From the NCBI GenBank assembly GCA_039619475.1, contig CM077115.1, positions 493,355,352 to 493,419,351 on the forward strand: 64,000 nt of DNA, read 5' to 3'. The notes under the pieces are model-generated. The model was not told the DNA's origin and did no database searches. It saw only the letters and a program-made list of their open reading frames with translations. This document shows positions 22,870-33,929 of this stretch, in pieces (within the stretch, counting starts at the first letter, position 1; every line of letters begins with the position of its first letter). Both the position numbers and the translations under genes were made by a program. Source of the stretch: Icerya purchasi. Its lineage: Eukaryota; Arthropoda; Insecta; Hemiptera; Monophlebidae.

Positions 22870-23607
22870 CAAAAGAATACTTATGGCACTCTTATGAAAA
22901 CAAACAGGATAGACCAATTCGAGTTATGGCTAAGAACCTGCATTACACATGCACAGGGGAAAGCATTGTGGTTGATTTAAAAAGCTAAGGATATAAAATC
23001 ATTCAAGCTGTAAATAAATTAAAATGGAGAACCAAACAGCCATTAAATATGTTTATAGTAGCATTTGATCCTCAAGAAAATGATAAAACATTTAAAATTT
23101 CGTATATGATGCAAGGTAGAAATCCATCCATTAATAGTTTCAAAACTAATATCACAATGCAAAAAGTATCCAGGTTTTAATCATACTCAGAAACACTCCC
23201 ATAGGGAACCAAGATGTGTTAAGTGTGCTGAGCATCATTTATCAGCAGATTATAAGAAAACAATTAATGAAACACCTAAATGCGTGCATTGTGGATGGGA
23301 TCATCCAACAAAACGAATAAAACCAAAATGCAACAAAAGTCGAAGACGATTACTGAAAAACAACAATCAAAAAACACGTGACTACATCATCACAGCCAAT
23401 TAGAGAAGAGTAAAGTTTTGTTCAAGTAGTAAGTAAAAACAGAAGTAATGCTATTGTAGTACAACAAGAGAATGAAATTTGGCAAAGTTTGCAATTAATA
23501 ATAGAAAAATTAAACAAACAAGAAGCTTTTATAAACTCACTCGAGGAGAGATTAAAGAAAATAGAAATTAGCGTTAAGGGAGCTGCCCCCAGAATTAAAA
23601 GGAAAAC
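22870..23607 (+). pseudogene. Jockey ORF1, C-terminal part with zinc knuckles
   Basis: Translation by blocks gives RPIRVMAKNLHYTC, KLKWRTKQPLNMFIVAF and then CCHC-type knuckles (CVKCAEHHLSAD, CVHCGWDHPT), the normal tail of a Jockey ORF1 nucleic-acid-binding protein. Stops lie near 22,987 and 23,179, so the frame is broken. ORF2 begins immediately after, at 23,608. Confidence 0.75.
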
Positions 23608-24188
23608 ATGAACCGGAAATTAGAAATTCTTACATGGAACGCTAATGGGCTATTGCAACATCAACATGAATTGCAAATAGTACTACACAAAGAAAAGATA
23701 GATATTTACCTTATCTCTGAAACGCACTTCACAAAACAATCTTACATTAAATTTTCAGGACATAAAGTGTACCACACTCCACATCCTGAAAATTCAGCAA
23801 AAGGTGGCAGTGCAGTCATTATAAAAAAAAACGATCAAGCATTACGAAGAAATTAAATACCAGACAGATGAAATACAAGGTACAATAATTAGCATACAAA
23901 CGATAAAGTACCAAATTAAGATAGCAGCGATATATAGTCCACCGAAACATACGATTAAAAAGGAACAATATATTGAACTGTTTAATCGAGTTGGAAGTAG
24001 GTTTATCATTGGCGGTGAATTTAATGCTAAAAATACTTATTGGAGTTCTCGTCTAACTACAAGTAAAGGTAAAGAGCTACTGAATGCAGTTAATGAATAT
24101 GATTGCGAAGCGGCATCAATAGAAAAACTCACATATTGGCCTACAGATCCAAGTGAAATCCCGGACTTAATTGATTTTTATATCGTCA
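23608..24188 (+). pseudogene. Jockey ORF2 endonuclease domain, truncated by the palindromic element
   Basis: It begins RKLEILTWNANGLLQHQ with IYLISETHFTK (the catalytic E of the APE-type endonuclease) and GGSAVIIKK. A frameshift in an A-run near 23,830 is followed by IAAIYSPPKH, FIIGGEFNAKNTYW (the GDFNAK block with D changed to E) and IPDLIDFYIVK. Homology stops abruptly at the TCGTCA target site and the same domain continues only after 44,003. Confidence 0.82.
24183..24188. repeat. Left 6-bp target-site duplication (TCGTCA)
   Basis: TCGTCA immediately before the AGTAGAGGG terminus, identical to 43,998-44,003 immediately after the other terminus. Six bases is the duplication size established for Polinton/Maverick integrases. 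Confidence 0.9.
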
Positions 24189-24899
24189 AGTAGAGGGAAA
24201 AGGACAGTTCAAACTCAAAGGATGCCGCCACCGTTGATTAAAGCCTTCGAGGGCCGTTTCCGGAGCGTCTCGGACCGCGGAACCGCATTCCATTTGATTG
24301 TCGATCCCTTAATTAACACACACACATGCATATGTACGTGTATATACGTCTGCACACACATGTAAAAATCACCATCATCATCACTATCGCGGTAAATTCG
24401 TACGCGTGCCATCGCAAGTGACCTTGTACCTGTCAATCATTTGACCGATGCATGCCTTTACTTGTATGTAAATTACCGTTATTCGGTAGCGACTGGTTTT
24501 GGAGGATTACGCACACACACACAATGATGTATATACGGTTACGAGTGTCCGTACACATATGTAAAATTAGTTATTATCATTATTGGATTTTGTTGTTATC
24601 AATATTATCAGTGGTCAGTCTGCAGGAATCGCGGTAAAATACAGGTTTTCGCCGTTCCAGTATTTCTAGGAATCGCGAAGATTTTCGTTCGGTCAGTTGC
24701 GTAAAACTTTTCTTTGTCCGATACATTATGTACGGGGGGGGGTTAAGTCTATCTCACACATCGCAAAAGCGAAAATGCTTCTCTCATAGCGCTACACGTA
24801 AATGCTAACGCAACCGTTGAAACCGGATCTTAACATTCTTATACTTTCTATTACAGTCTATGTCATATTGTAGATGGATACACCCTATATGTACACACT
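24189..24899 (+). other. Left terminal non-coding region
   Basis: About 700 bases without a gene. It has CA/TG-rich words near 24,318-24,360 and 24,505-24,525 and, at 24,819-24,834, GAAACCGGATCTTAAC, which recurs upstream of gene C and starts the shared upstream module of gene A. Confidence 0.55.
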
Positions 24900-25196
24900 A
24901 ACACAAAAACACACTCATACTCAAAGTCCTTGACTACTTTATCCGTATACACATATGTAATCAAGTTCTTTCGATGGAACGACATTTTTTCTGACGTAAC
25001 ATTTCCACTGCCATACCCGATTTAAAGGTAGTCAATGAGACAGATCGTTGAATGGATTTATTCGATCGCTCAATATTAATTTCTCGTCAAACGCATACAC
25101 GTTCTCTGAACAGTGTTCATCACGAGTTTTTTAAGGTTTTCAATAACTCTTTTTTAATTTTTTCGTTTTTTTATAAAATTATCCATCATAATCATC
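24770..25196 (+). promoter_or_regulatory. Shared upstream module of gene A (left arm)
   Basis: It is homologous to stretches ahead of genes B (27,355-27,740) and C. The conserved core runs CTCAAAGTCCTTGACTAC, TTTTTCTGACGTAACATTTC, ACTGCCATACCCGATT, AAAGGTAG and ends about 100-170 bases before the ATG. I infer a promoter/leader cassette that was copied with each gene. The actual start site of transcription is unknown. Confidence 0.6.
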
Positions 25197-26024
25197 ATGA
25201 ATACCGATACCGTTGTCGCGAACGATTCGAAACCAGTAAATACTGCAGAATTTATTCAACATTTTTTCGAATATGGTAATGACGATGTTGCGCAAAGTGG
25301 TTTTCCAGATACACATATGCCGCCACCACCACCACCACCGATAATATCACAAAACCCAGAAAATTCACAAGAGGCAGAAAACTCATCACATACTCAATTC
25401 TCGCAATATTTACATTCGCCACCGTTAATGCAAATTCCGCTACCACCACCATCTGAAGATATCAGTCCGTCAAAGGTCGAACTTCCGAGAGAAATAATCA
25501 ATCGACGTGCTGTAATCTATGTAAAAGATATGAACGATACGGAAAATAAAAATAGTTTTCTGTTTGCCATTCTGGCGAAGTTTACGAAAAAACCGTTCTC
25601 GATGTGGCAATATAATTTATTACAGAATGTGTACGATTTCAATTTCATACGATTACCTGTACGCTCACTGGCAGATATTGAAACCTTCGAACGAACGAAT
25701 GGTGTATCTATTAACTTATATAAATTAATAGAAACCGATGGTGCCGATGCTGAAATGTGCAAATATAAAATTAAAGTCGTTTATGCATTCCTCAAAAACC
25801 ATAGTATTTTAAATCACCGTAATCATACAAATATGTTGTACTGGGGTTCGAATGGTAATTTCCAGTTTGCCTGGATTAAAAAATTTAGTCAACTCATACG
25901 AATTCAATCGCCGAATGCTAAATTCTCGTGCTGGGGATGTCTGGATTCAATGAAAGACGAATTCGAACATAACAACAATCATCGTTGCGACGCGATCAGT
26001 TGGCGTAACATGCATTTTATGTAA
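25197..26024 (+). CDS. Gene A, left copy: Polinton PolB N-terminal-region-like protein, intact
   Basis: 275 residues in one open frame. Residues 1-30 (MNT...AEFIQHFFEYGND) resemble the start of gene B. A Pro-rich acidic linker follows (PPPPPPP near residue 45, LPPPSED near 80). From residue about 150 the protein follows a pattern I recall from the region before the polymerase domain in Polinton protein-primed DNA polymerases: IETFERTNGVSINLYKL (consensus I..FE..N.ISVNVY), then HTNMLYW, FAWIKKFSQLIRIQ (consensus HY.WIKN.SRL...Q) and a zinc-binding CWGCLDSM...FEHNNNHRC. The exonuclease and palm motifs of polymerase are absent, so on its own it cannot polymerise. A role as terminal-DNA-binding or regulatory protein is only a guess. 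An AATAAA lies at 26,036. Confidence 0.7.
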   Translation: MNTDTVVANDSKPVNTAEFIQHFFEYGNDDVAQSGFPDTHMPPPPPPPIISQNPENSQEAENSSHTQFSQYLHSPPLMQIPLPPPSEDISPSKVELPREIINRRAVIYVKDMNDTENKNSFLFAILAKFTKKPFSMWQYNLLQNVYDFNFIRLPVRSLADIETFERTNGVSINLYKLIETDGADAEMCKYKIKVVYAFLKNHSILNHRNHTNMLYWGSNGNFQFAWIKKFSQLIRIQSPNAKFSCWGCLDSMKDEFEHNNNHRCDAISWRNMHFM

Positions 26025-26035
26025 ACTATTAAAAA

Positions 26036-26041
26036 AATAAA
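26036..26041 (+). terminator. Polyadenylation signal of gene A (left)
   Basis: AATAAA 12 bases after the stop codon of gene A, followed by a T-rich stretch. The mirror copy is at 42,145-42,150 on the minus strand. Such a short 3'UTR is typical of compact viral or transposon genes. Confidence 0.5.
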
Positions 26042-26144
26042 GAAGTACATTTTTTTCTTTTTCACATATTTTTTTATTTTTCAAAAAATTTTTACAATGT
26101 TTTCTTTCGAAATATATAACGCATGTAAACTTTATTACAATATA

Positions 26145-26147
<3 letters not shown>

Positions 26148-26177
<30 letters not shown>
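26148..26177. repeat. (AAT)n microsatellite, left arm
   Basis: About ten AAT/ATA triplets just after the polyadenylation signal of gene A. The same number appears mirrored at about 42,009-42,038, so the arms have not yet diverged even at a microsatellite. Confidence 0.8.
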
Positions 26178-26179
<2 letters not shown>

Positions 26180-26319
26180 GTTTCATATATTTACATTTCT
26201 TATTTCATAAACTTAAAATTATTTTAAAATTTTCGATTTTACTATAGTTGATAATATATTCCCAACTCCAGTCTGTATTAAAGCCTCTTGATCATTACAT
26301 TGAATAGTTGAGTCAATAT

Positions 26320-26700
26320 CATGTATCTAAGTATATTTATTATTTTTTCTCACTTATGATTATTTTTGCGTCTGTAAGTATTTATGTATGTTTTCCCCAG
26401 TTTTAAAAATAAATCATTCGATGTCTCGCCCTTCAACGAAAGCACACGCATCATTCACACGCACGTATCATTCGTTCACGTTACCACTTTTTTTCAAAAT
26501 TAGTCCAAGTATATTTTGTTATTTTTCTCATTACGATTATTTTTCAGTCCGTAAGTATTTCTGTATGTTTTCCGAGGTTTTAAAAATCAATCCGAACAAA
26601 CACCCAAACTGTTGTGAAAGCATACTATCTATCCCCCGCACAGATTCTACATTATACGTTACTCTATTACGACTTCTTCAAAAATTGATTCGAATATGTT
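26320..26700 (+). repeat. Two diverged ~185 bp tandem units after gene A
   Basis: Units near 26,330-26,505 and 26,508-26,690 share GATTATTTTT, CCGTAAGTATTT (GTCTGTAAGTATTT), TGTATGTTTTCC and GTTTTAAAAAT in the same order. Further weak copies of TTTTTATTCC... words follow to 26,900. Function unknown; mirrored in the right arm at about 41,486-41,866. Confidence 0.6.
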
Positions 26701-27354
26701 TTTCATGTTTTTTTTTTTCAATCCTAAAAATTCATTCTTTCTACCCCCCTCACATCTAAAATTGCTGATCTTTCGTAATCTTTATTTATTTTATCGATTC
26801 TAAAATTAATCAATGGTTCACTCGAAAGCATACCGTACATTCCCACACATATATCTTCTATCACGTATTTCCCTATTGATCATGAACTTTTTTCAGCGTT
26901 AGCCACAATAGCATATCACATTGGTCTCGCATACGCACCACATGCAGATCTATATGTTTAATTTTTATTAACGATCTTTATTTTTTTGTATTGGTATTAC
27001 TTTTTCCTACACAGTCATGTCATCATATACACTTAACATTGTCAAAAATAATTTTAACCTTTCGAGAAAGAAAAATCTCCGATCAATAAAAAATATTTAT
27101 TAACATCACAATTATTTTTAATATTATTCGTTTCGCTATAAACATAATTTTTTATTTAATAAACTCATCCGCATCATCAATCGTTTCAAGACATTATTGT
27201 TTCGAACGTCAATACCTGTTTTCCAAGAATCGATAACCTCTGCAGGTATATATCTTGTCGTCGCAACAACCTTTACCTGCATGACTCGCATACCTTCAAG
27301 ACCACTTGTACATTGCTCGCACGCTATTTACCATTATTCGGTACAAGAATATTT
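26701..27354. other. Non-coding interval between genes A and B (left arm)
   Basis: About 650 AT-rich bases with no protein-like frame beyond the fading tandem units. It is mirrored in the right arm. Confidence 0.45.
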
Positions 27355-27740
27355 TTCACACTCCTTCACATATGCGCATACACTCAAAGTCCTCGATTAC
27401 TTTGTTTGTATACAAATATATTCAGCTTTCTCCGACGGAACAACATTTTTCTGATGTAACATTTCCACTGCCATAACCGATTCAAAGGTAGCTAATGAGA
27501 TAGACTATCGAACGGAATTATTCAAGCGGTCAGTATTAGTTTTATGTTAAACATGTGTATTTTGTCGAATCTGTGTTCACACATTATTAAAAAATTTACA
27601 TCAACGTTAAAGAAAATAATTTCCTACGTTTTTTCTCTTTTTTTCTCTATCATTTTTTTCTGTTTTTTATCTTTCCTTTTTCTCTTTCTTTTTCTCTGTC
27701 TTTTTTTTAGTGAAAAGTTTGAAATACATATTATTCAATC
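27355..27740 (+). promoter_or_regulatory. Shared upstream module of gene B (left arm)
   Basis: It contains CACTCAAAGTCCTCGATTAC, TTTTTCTGATGTAACATTTC, ACTGCCATAACCGATTC, AAAGGTAGCTAATGAGATAG and a long T/C-rich tract at 27,620-27,710. The first parts align with the module of gene A almost base for base, and with that of gene C more loosely. Spacing from AAAGGTAG to the start codon is about 255 bases, longer than in genes A and C because of the T/C tract. Confidence 0.6.
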
Positions 27741-28761
27741 ATGAATACTAATATAGTTAACGTAAGCAGCAACCCAAAAATCAATTAAGGACGCCGAATT
27801 TATTCAGAATTTATTTGCAAGTGATAGCGACTCGCATACGTCTTCGTCACTTCAATTACCGCAATCAGATGATGGTTATTCTTCAACAGAATCAACATAT
27901 TTTGCACATAAAATCGTTGGTCCAGTATTATTGTCAGATGAGATGGATATAGTGGAATATTTTGTAGATTTCAGCTTCCATAAGGATTCTGATTATGGTT
28001 TTCTAGTAACCGAACTAGCGATGATTGATATGTCTGGCGGGAGGTGTTTACATACGCTATACAAGCCAAGCAGAGCATGGTCTGCATCAAAAATGCCTCA
28101 TTTACAATGCTCTTCCATGAGTCATTACTTGAAAAACCCCTCATTATCTCCCTGTCGGGAAGAAATATTCATGGCACGTGATGTATTCACAATATTGTCT
28201 GAAAAACCGAAGGCTCGCGTATATATTTTAACCACTTATGCAAAACTTATATTATGGGAACTTAACGAAAAGTCTGAATTGTTGCGTGACTTGGACTATG
28301 AACTCGTTAATATGGAGAAAGTCTTTCGAGTACCTAATATTGATGATTTATATCAAGAATACTCTGGTATAAGCAATCTGGTAACTTGTAAGCACTATTA
28401 TGAGAATGATATTTTTCATTGTGCGATGAAAAATGTTATGGTGATGAAGACGTGGCACGATCACGTTATCCGTCCGCTGAAGCTTATGAACAATCTCAAT
28501 ATAAATGATTTAAGCCAGTTGTTCATTACAGCCACCAAAGAAATGATAATTACATTATTTCCAAGTTGCATCGGGGACATTTATATATTTTTACCGGACA
28601 GATTAAAACAGGATGATACGATAAAATCATTTCTACCATGCTACGATCACGAACATGATAAAGAATATTATATCGATGGTGATACATTACACAGGAGTAC
28701 TCGAAATTGTGTCAAAGTAAAAGATTGCGACGACTGTCAACATTCAATTCATACGGATTAA
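27741..28761 (+). pseudogene. Gene B, left copy: paralogue of gene C, one frameshift near its start
   Basis: An ATG at 27,741 opens MNTNIV..., like the start of gene A, but runs into TAA at 27,786. A +1 frame, open from 27,766 to 28,761, carries DAEFIQNLF (also like gene A) and then the main body. The body (TTG at 27,931 onward, 276 aa) has FVDFSFHKDSDYGFLVTELA, HTLYKPSRAW, SHYL, VYILTTYAKLILWEL, RVPNIDDL, CKHYYENDIFHCAMKNVMVM and FLPCYDHEHD. The same landmarks occur in gene C in the same order. I recall this pattern (ELA..D...H.L.KPP..W; C.L.N...MK.W) from an unnamed protein family abundant in arthropod genomes, perhaps an RNase H-like nuclease, without proof. The shift is a single-base change, so translation of the body would need another start. 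Confidence 0.65.
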
Positions 28762-28769
28762 AAATTCAA

Positions 28770-28905
28770 TAAAAGACGTGGAATTTGAAAGCTGGAGTTG
28801 TCTAGATCCTACGAAAGTTGAATATGAACATAACAATTACCTTTCAATGTACCAAAGTCAATTGTCTTGTCGCGTAGTATGTATAATATGTGAAATAAAA
28901 CCATA
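28770..28905 (+). pseudogene. Duplicated gene A-type tail downstream of gene B (left)
   Basis: FESWSCLDPTKVEYEHNNY resembles the last residues of gene A (CWGCLDSM..EFEHNNNH), and the DNA stays similar through an AATAAA near 28,893. It lies just after the stop of gene B. It is best explained as the 3' part of an older gene A-like copy whose body was replaced or fused with the gene B body. Confidence 0.5.
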
Positions 28906-31339
28906 TTTTTTTCTTTTACTCGCATTTTTTATTTTTATTATTTCAAAATCTTTTACATTGTTTCACATAAATTATAATGTATGTATGTATATATGTATGG
29001 AATTTTAATATGTAATAATATACATTTCATACATTTTATTTTATTTCATGGTCATATAATTACTTTAAAATTATTTAGATACACCGCAGATATTATAGTA
29101 CCGAACACATAATTTATTATTTCATTCTATTTCAATTAATATGTTGTATGGATGAAATCGAATCAATTTATGTAACTGTTTATTTAAATTTAAATAATCT
29201 TTTTCTTTTTCTTTTTTTTTTTTATCTCTCAGCATATGCATGCGTGTATATGCTTACATATACAAGTATGAAAAAAATTATTTTTTTATTTTTTCCTCGA
29301 TATGAATGGTAAATCTACGATTTTATTTGAAAAATGGTCAAAACCTAATACATAGATTTCAAACTTTGATGGAAATTTCCATAAAACGTTCAATTTACAC
29401 TTATTATCTTTAAAAAAAAAATTTTTCATTATTATTATTCATATCATTTAAATAGACTGATACAACAGAGAGAGAAAATAAAAAGCTAAATTTTTACACG
29501 TGAGGGAGGGAGCTGATGAAAACGTACGAGTCTTATTATTTGGAATACAGATTATGAAGGAAATTTTTATTCAATGTTTCGTTCTAAGATTTTTCATTTT
29601 TTACATTTAAAATTTTTCAATACGAAAATATTTCGAAATCTACAGGAACGTCTACGAATAGTCTTCGTCATTATAGAAGCGCCTGCAGATCATGTATCGA
29701 CACTGCATGCGCGTAAGGGTGAGTAAATATGTGTGAACATGTGTGTGTATGTATGCTTGAAATGTGCGAAATGGCTAATAAGAAACAACCGTTGAATCGC
29801 AACGACAGGTAGAGATCCGCTTATAGAATAAGAGAGTGAGAGTGAGATAAATTATGTACCTTTATTATTGCAGAACTGCACTGCAGTGGCAGACATGAAA
29901 TATCCGTTAGCATCCTTTTCGAGGCAGTTTTATAAAAAGGCCGAAAATTAGCTTTAAAACTGGATGAATGAGATAGTTGATAATAAACATACCATTAAGA
30001 CCGGTATACATGTATGTGGGCATGTGTGTGAGTGCACGGTTAAATGAATGACAAAAGATTATTAACTGCATAGGCATTGTTAAATACAACTATACTGATT
30101 TATCCATAAAACTAACAAATTTTACCGTTGTTTTCTTTCCTTTTTTTTTCTTTCGCGTTTTACAAAAAATTCATGTTAGTTCTAAAAATATTGCTAAATT
30201 CAAATTAAATCGATCATGTTATTTTATTTTTTATTTTTGTTGCTTTAAACAATGTGTTACAATCGTATTTATCTTACTCAATCTTTTACCTAATATTCTA
30301 ACGGTTTTAGACAACAGCAGAAATATGCAAGTTACCTTGGATGTATTATATTTTATGCGTGTATATGTGTATACACGCTTTCTATACAAGCACATGCAAA
30401 CATCGGATGCTGGAAATGTATGATAATATAATTTTTAAATCAATGATTAACGTATTATTATTATTATTATTTTTTCACCCTGTGATATACAAAATAACAT
30501 CATACTTGCTTTTACAACAATATTTAAATTCTACAAAAATAAATGTCCCCAGGGTGGGGAGTAAAAATATCATGAAGAATCACTGTTTTTTGCTTTTTTT
30601 TCTTTCTTTGCTTCACAATCTTTTTTCTTTATATTATTTTTTATTTCAGAGATTTTTTAAAATAGTTTTCTTTACACTCCAATATGGAATCTGTTAATTT
30701 ATTGTACATGTCATATAATATGATAAATGCTAAAATTCGGAAAGTTTTTTTAAAGAAGTAATTGACAGAATAGTATACCTTTGAAAACAAGAGAGTGAAG
30801 AAGCTATACATAAAAAGCAATATGATGCATTAAACATAACGAAAAAAAAACAAAAAAAAAAACAGAAGAAACGTAAACACAACGACTATTATGTTTTTTC
30901 ATTAATCTATTCAATTACAACTTTTTTTTCATTCATCTATATTCTAAGTTCCATCATAAGTTTTAATTTTTTATATGATGCCTACTAATTTCTATGTTTA
31001 CTTAATTTATTTACTTTTCCACGAATGTTTTAGAATTAAATTTTGAAAAAATTAAACATATTTTCGCACCTGCGTCAACTATCACATTAAATACATGTAG
31101 AAATTTTCGTTTCAAACACCGCCAGAAAATAACATGGGTTTTTTTTTTGATATTTTTTAAAAATTTATTCATACTCTCTCTAATTATAGCTATTTTTACT
31201 CATTTTTATATTCTACATACAATGCTTGAGGTATTAGATGATGCAAATTCTAAATACACCATATTGCTATCACTCTGTTTATTATTTTTTTATTTGTTAC
31301 TCGTTTTTTTATTATTTTCTTATGTATATGTATTAGAAT
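28906..31339. other. 2.4 kb non-coding interval, left arm
   Basis: AT-rich, with frames up to 118 codons that have low-complexity composition and no family resemblance. CA-rich words (TGTGTGTATGTATG near 29,740, GTATATGTGTATACACG near 30,360) recur. I recognise no Polinton gene here. Decayed core genes would be expected in such a place but cannot be shown. Confidence 0.45.
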
Positions 31340-31781
31340 TAGTGATGTGCGATTTCGAAATGTTTTTACAATCGAAACAACCGATAATCGTCAAAAAAAA
31401 AAAAACAATTGAATGATTTTTGTGAATACAAATGAATTATTCGAATAAAAACCGGAACCATCCGAACACAAATGAATGAAGTATTCGTTAAACATCGCCT
31501 AGATTCTTTCGAGAGAAATAACATTTCGAATGATTGTTGCAAATAGGAATGAATTATTCGAATAAAAACCGAAACTATCCAAACATAAATGAATGAAGTA
31601 TTCGTTAAACATTGACTAGATTCTTCCGAGAGAAATAGCATTTCGAATGATTGTTGTGAATATGAATGAATTATTCGAATGAAATAACATTTCAAATGCA
31701 ACCACAGAACAATCGAATGCATTCAAAGTCATCGAACAATCAAATAATTCGAATGAATCATTTCGAAGTTGCCCATCACTA
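31340..31781. mobile_element. hAT-type MITE in the left arm
   Basis: The ends are TAGTGATGTGCGATTTCGAA and, reversed, TAGTGATGGGCAACTTCGAA, a classic hAT terminal form. The flanks are ATTAGAAT (31,332-31,339) and ATTAGAAC (31,782-31,789), an 8-bp TSD with one mismatch. The interior holds about 2.5 tandem units of ~118 bases built from ATTCGAAT-type palindromes. The MITE is present at the mirror position, so it was inserted before the arms became copies. Confidence 0.85.
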
Positions 31782-32057
31782 ATTAGAACCCATATGATTT
31801 TACAATAAAAAAAGTGTTTATACTCATTATTGAAGTTGAATATAGATAATATTTACATTTAAAGGAAAAAGAAAAAGTTATTTTTATTATTCCATTCGCA
31901 CGCCAAAAAAAATTATGAAATGTAAAATATATATATAATTCATGTAATATATTTACAAACGATTAAAAAGAATAAAAGAAAATTAATTTAAAAAATAAAT
32001 AAATATCACAAAAAATTTAAAGATGGAAAAATTACAAGATTATGATTCGTACAATGC

Positions 32058-32888
32058 TCACAAATTGGCTCCTTTGATCGGGTTATGTTGGAATTCGAAC
32101 AAACTTGCATGGTTGCATTGCAGACAATCTTTGATTAAGGTGGGATGTACTGCACTGAGTGGAAAAGAATCTGAAATATCATAGCTATGATGTTTAAAAC
32201 ATGGTAAGAAGTGTTTGATACGTCGATCATTCTTCAGTGCTACAGGTAATTTATTGTAAAAATCGCAAATTTTTTGAGGGCATATATTAATTAATATATC
32301 TGCAGTAATATTTTGCATCAAGTCGCATGTAGAATATTTTACTAATGATAATATAGGTCTAACATTTACATTGTACCATTTCATCATCACATATACATTC
32401 TGCAATGAACACCTATGTATGTTTTTATCCGTGTGTGCATCACATTTTACAACTCTTGATATTCCTTTATACATATTATTTAATTTCCTTAAGTTGGGTA
32501 TACCAAATTCTTTTTCTAAATTAATAATCTTGAATCTTGAAAGTGATGTTTCAAATAGTTTTATTCATATAGTGGTAATTTTTTCATTTCCTTTAACGTA
32601 AATATTCAATGGTTCCAAATCTTCCAACACATTTTCTATATCACCAGCAATAGATTCGTAATTGTAATCTCCTGCATTCCATGGAATTGAATGACAGTTT
32701 TGAATTATCCTCATGTTTTCTTGTTTTTTATTATTGGATAATACATCCCATTCGAATGGAGGCTTGTAAATTCTATGAAATTTAATTTCACCATCGATAC
32801 TTATTATTGAAAGTTCCTTAATGATGTATGTATCATTATCATATTTAAAACATTGAATATCGATAATTACCTCACATGCTACTATCAT
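32058..32888 (-). pseudogene. Gene C, left copy, with one internal TGA
   Basis: The frame from 32,888 to 32,058 has the same length as the gene B body (277 codons with stop) and is open except for one in-frame TGA at 32,565-32,567. Landmarks: VIIDIQCFKYDND, IIKELSIISIDGEI, FHRIYKPPFEWD, NCHSIPWNAGDY, IYVKGNEK, then after the TGA GIPNLRKL, RCSLQNVYVMMKWY, FLPCFKHHSYD. In gene B the residue aligned with the TGA is the tryptophan of LILWEL, and the family pattern I recall has W there (VKG..K..WL). A TGG to TGA change is therefore the simplest reading. The mirror copy has the same TGA. Confidence 0.72.
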
Positions 32889-33290
32889 TGTTACAGTTGT
32901 TATTAAAGAGAAAAGAAAAAAAAAACTAAAACTTTTAATAGTAACTAAAATTTAAACGTGTGAAGAACACTAATTCGTGAAACTAATAACAAGCGAGCGA
33001 ATACAGTTATTCAGAGAGTTGACATAATGTCTACCTTTGAATTAGATGCATTTGATGAAATGTTGCATCAGAAAAATACCCTTCAAACGGAGAAAGTTGA
33101 CTGCACACATTGATGAATGAAGTTGTTAAGAACTTGTACATACATATACATTTTGTTTGTGGTAGTGTATGCATGTACATATGAGATCTTACATATAAGT
33201 AAGGGTCAAGATCCGGTTTTAACAGCTGTATCAGACGATCTTAACGTGCAGCTATGTACATGCAGGGATAGACTTTAATATAATCATTAT
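32889..33290 (-). promoter_or_regulatory. Shared upstream module of gene C (left arm)
   Basis: Mirror of 34,896-35,297. Read on the minus strand it holds AAAACCGGATCTTGACCCTT, TTTTTCTGATGCAACATTTC, AATTCAAAGGTAG, TCGCTTGTTATTAGTTTC and CAGTCAACTTTCTCCGTTTG, in the order seen ahead of genes A and B. Confidence 0.58.
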
Positions 33291-33371
33291 CGATGGTAAA
33301 CGAGAACATTAATTCATTTTTAAATTTTAATATATCGTCTTCCATCACTAATAAGATAACATAAAAAACTA

Positions 33372-33855
33372 CTAACTTAACTGAATATATCCTTTTTCAA
33401 CCAACTTTTCCTCAATCATTCGAATTTCATCATCTACACCAGCATTTCACACTTTTTTAGATGTATGCAATAACAATAATCACTCAACCAATTCATTAGG
33501 ATCGTCTGAATAATCGATCGGTGTATCTTCATGACATACTCCGCCATCAGCACAATGCTTAGTCTTTGCTCCATCATAGTAAATTTTTACACTTGATCCA
33601 TTAGACTGAAACATCGGACGTATTATTTTTCTATATTTAGGAAATGTAGTACCCTTTAATACACCAGTAGCACATAAATGAGCTCTAGTACACTCAAGTA
33701 TTTATTTATATAGATCTAAATCATTATTTTGTATATTTATTCTCATCTATATGCGATACCATTAGTAAATGAAAGAGTCCGGGTGTGTAAGGAAATTTTA
33801 TTTGCTTACTTCCTTTTCCTAAATAAATTTCACCATATTTGCAGCCCCAAGAAAT
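33372..33855 (-). pseudogene. Gene D, left copy: broken DDPNELV-family gene
   Basis: Mirror image of the right-arm copy at 34,331-34,814, where the evidence is given. The frameshift and the three in-frame stops are present here too. Confidence 0.6.
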
Positions 33856-33929
33856 CAAGCACTAGTGATTAATTGTTAAGAGGCTGTAGTATACACTCGA
33901 AATCATCAAATATAACAAATGATACAAAT

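Larger units (their letters stand above)
24189..33929 (+). repeat. Left arm of the giant inverted repeat
   Basis: It is the reverse complement of 34,257-43,997 with no net indel. I noticed about a dozen base differences, five of them in the outer 160 bases (for example position 24,220 G against A in the partner arm) and single ones in gene A, near 30,022, in the MITE and close to the centre. This implies recent formation or ongoing gene conversion. Confidence 0.95.

Noticed and set aside
24505..24525. CA-rich words in the arms as telomere-like or origin repeats
   Set aside because: Short, irregular and typical of microsatellite noise. Nothing ties them to replication.
26388..26759. 123-codon frame downstream of gene A
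   Set aside because: It runs through the two diverged tandem units and reflects their repetition. No protein family is recognised.
30341..30697. 118-codon frame in the left arm (mirrored at 37,489-37,845)
   Set aside because: Composition is low-complexity and hydrophobic, with no family resemblance and no upstream module like those of genes A to C. Treated as chance.
31366..31722. Frame of 118 codons with repeated peptide units in the arms
   Set aside because: It is the translation of the MITE's ~118-bp tandem units, not a repeat protein.
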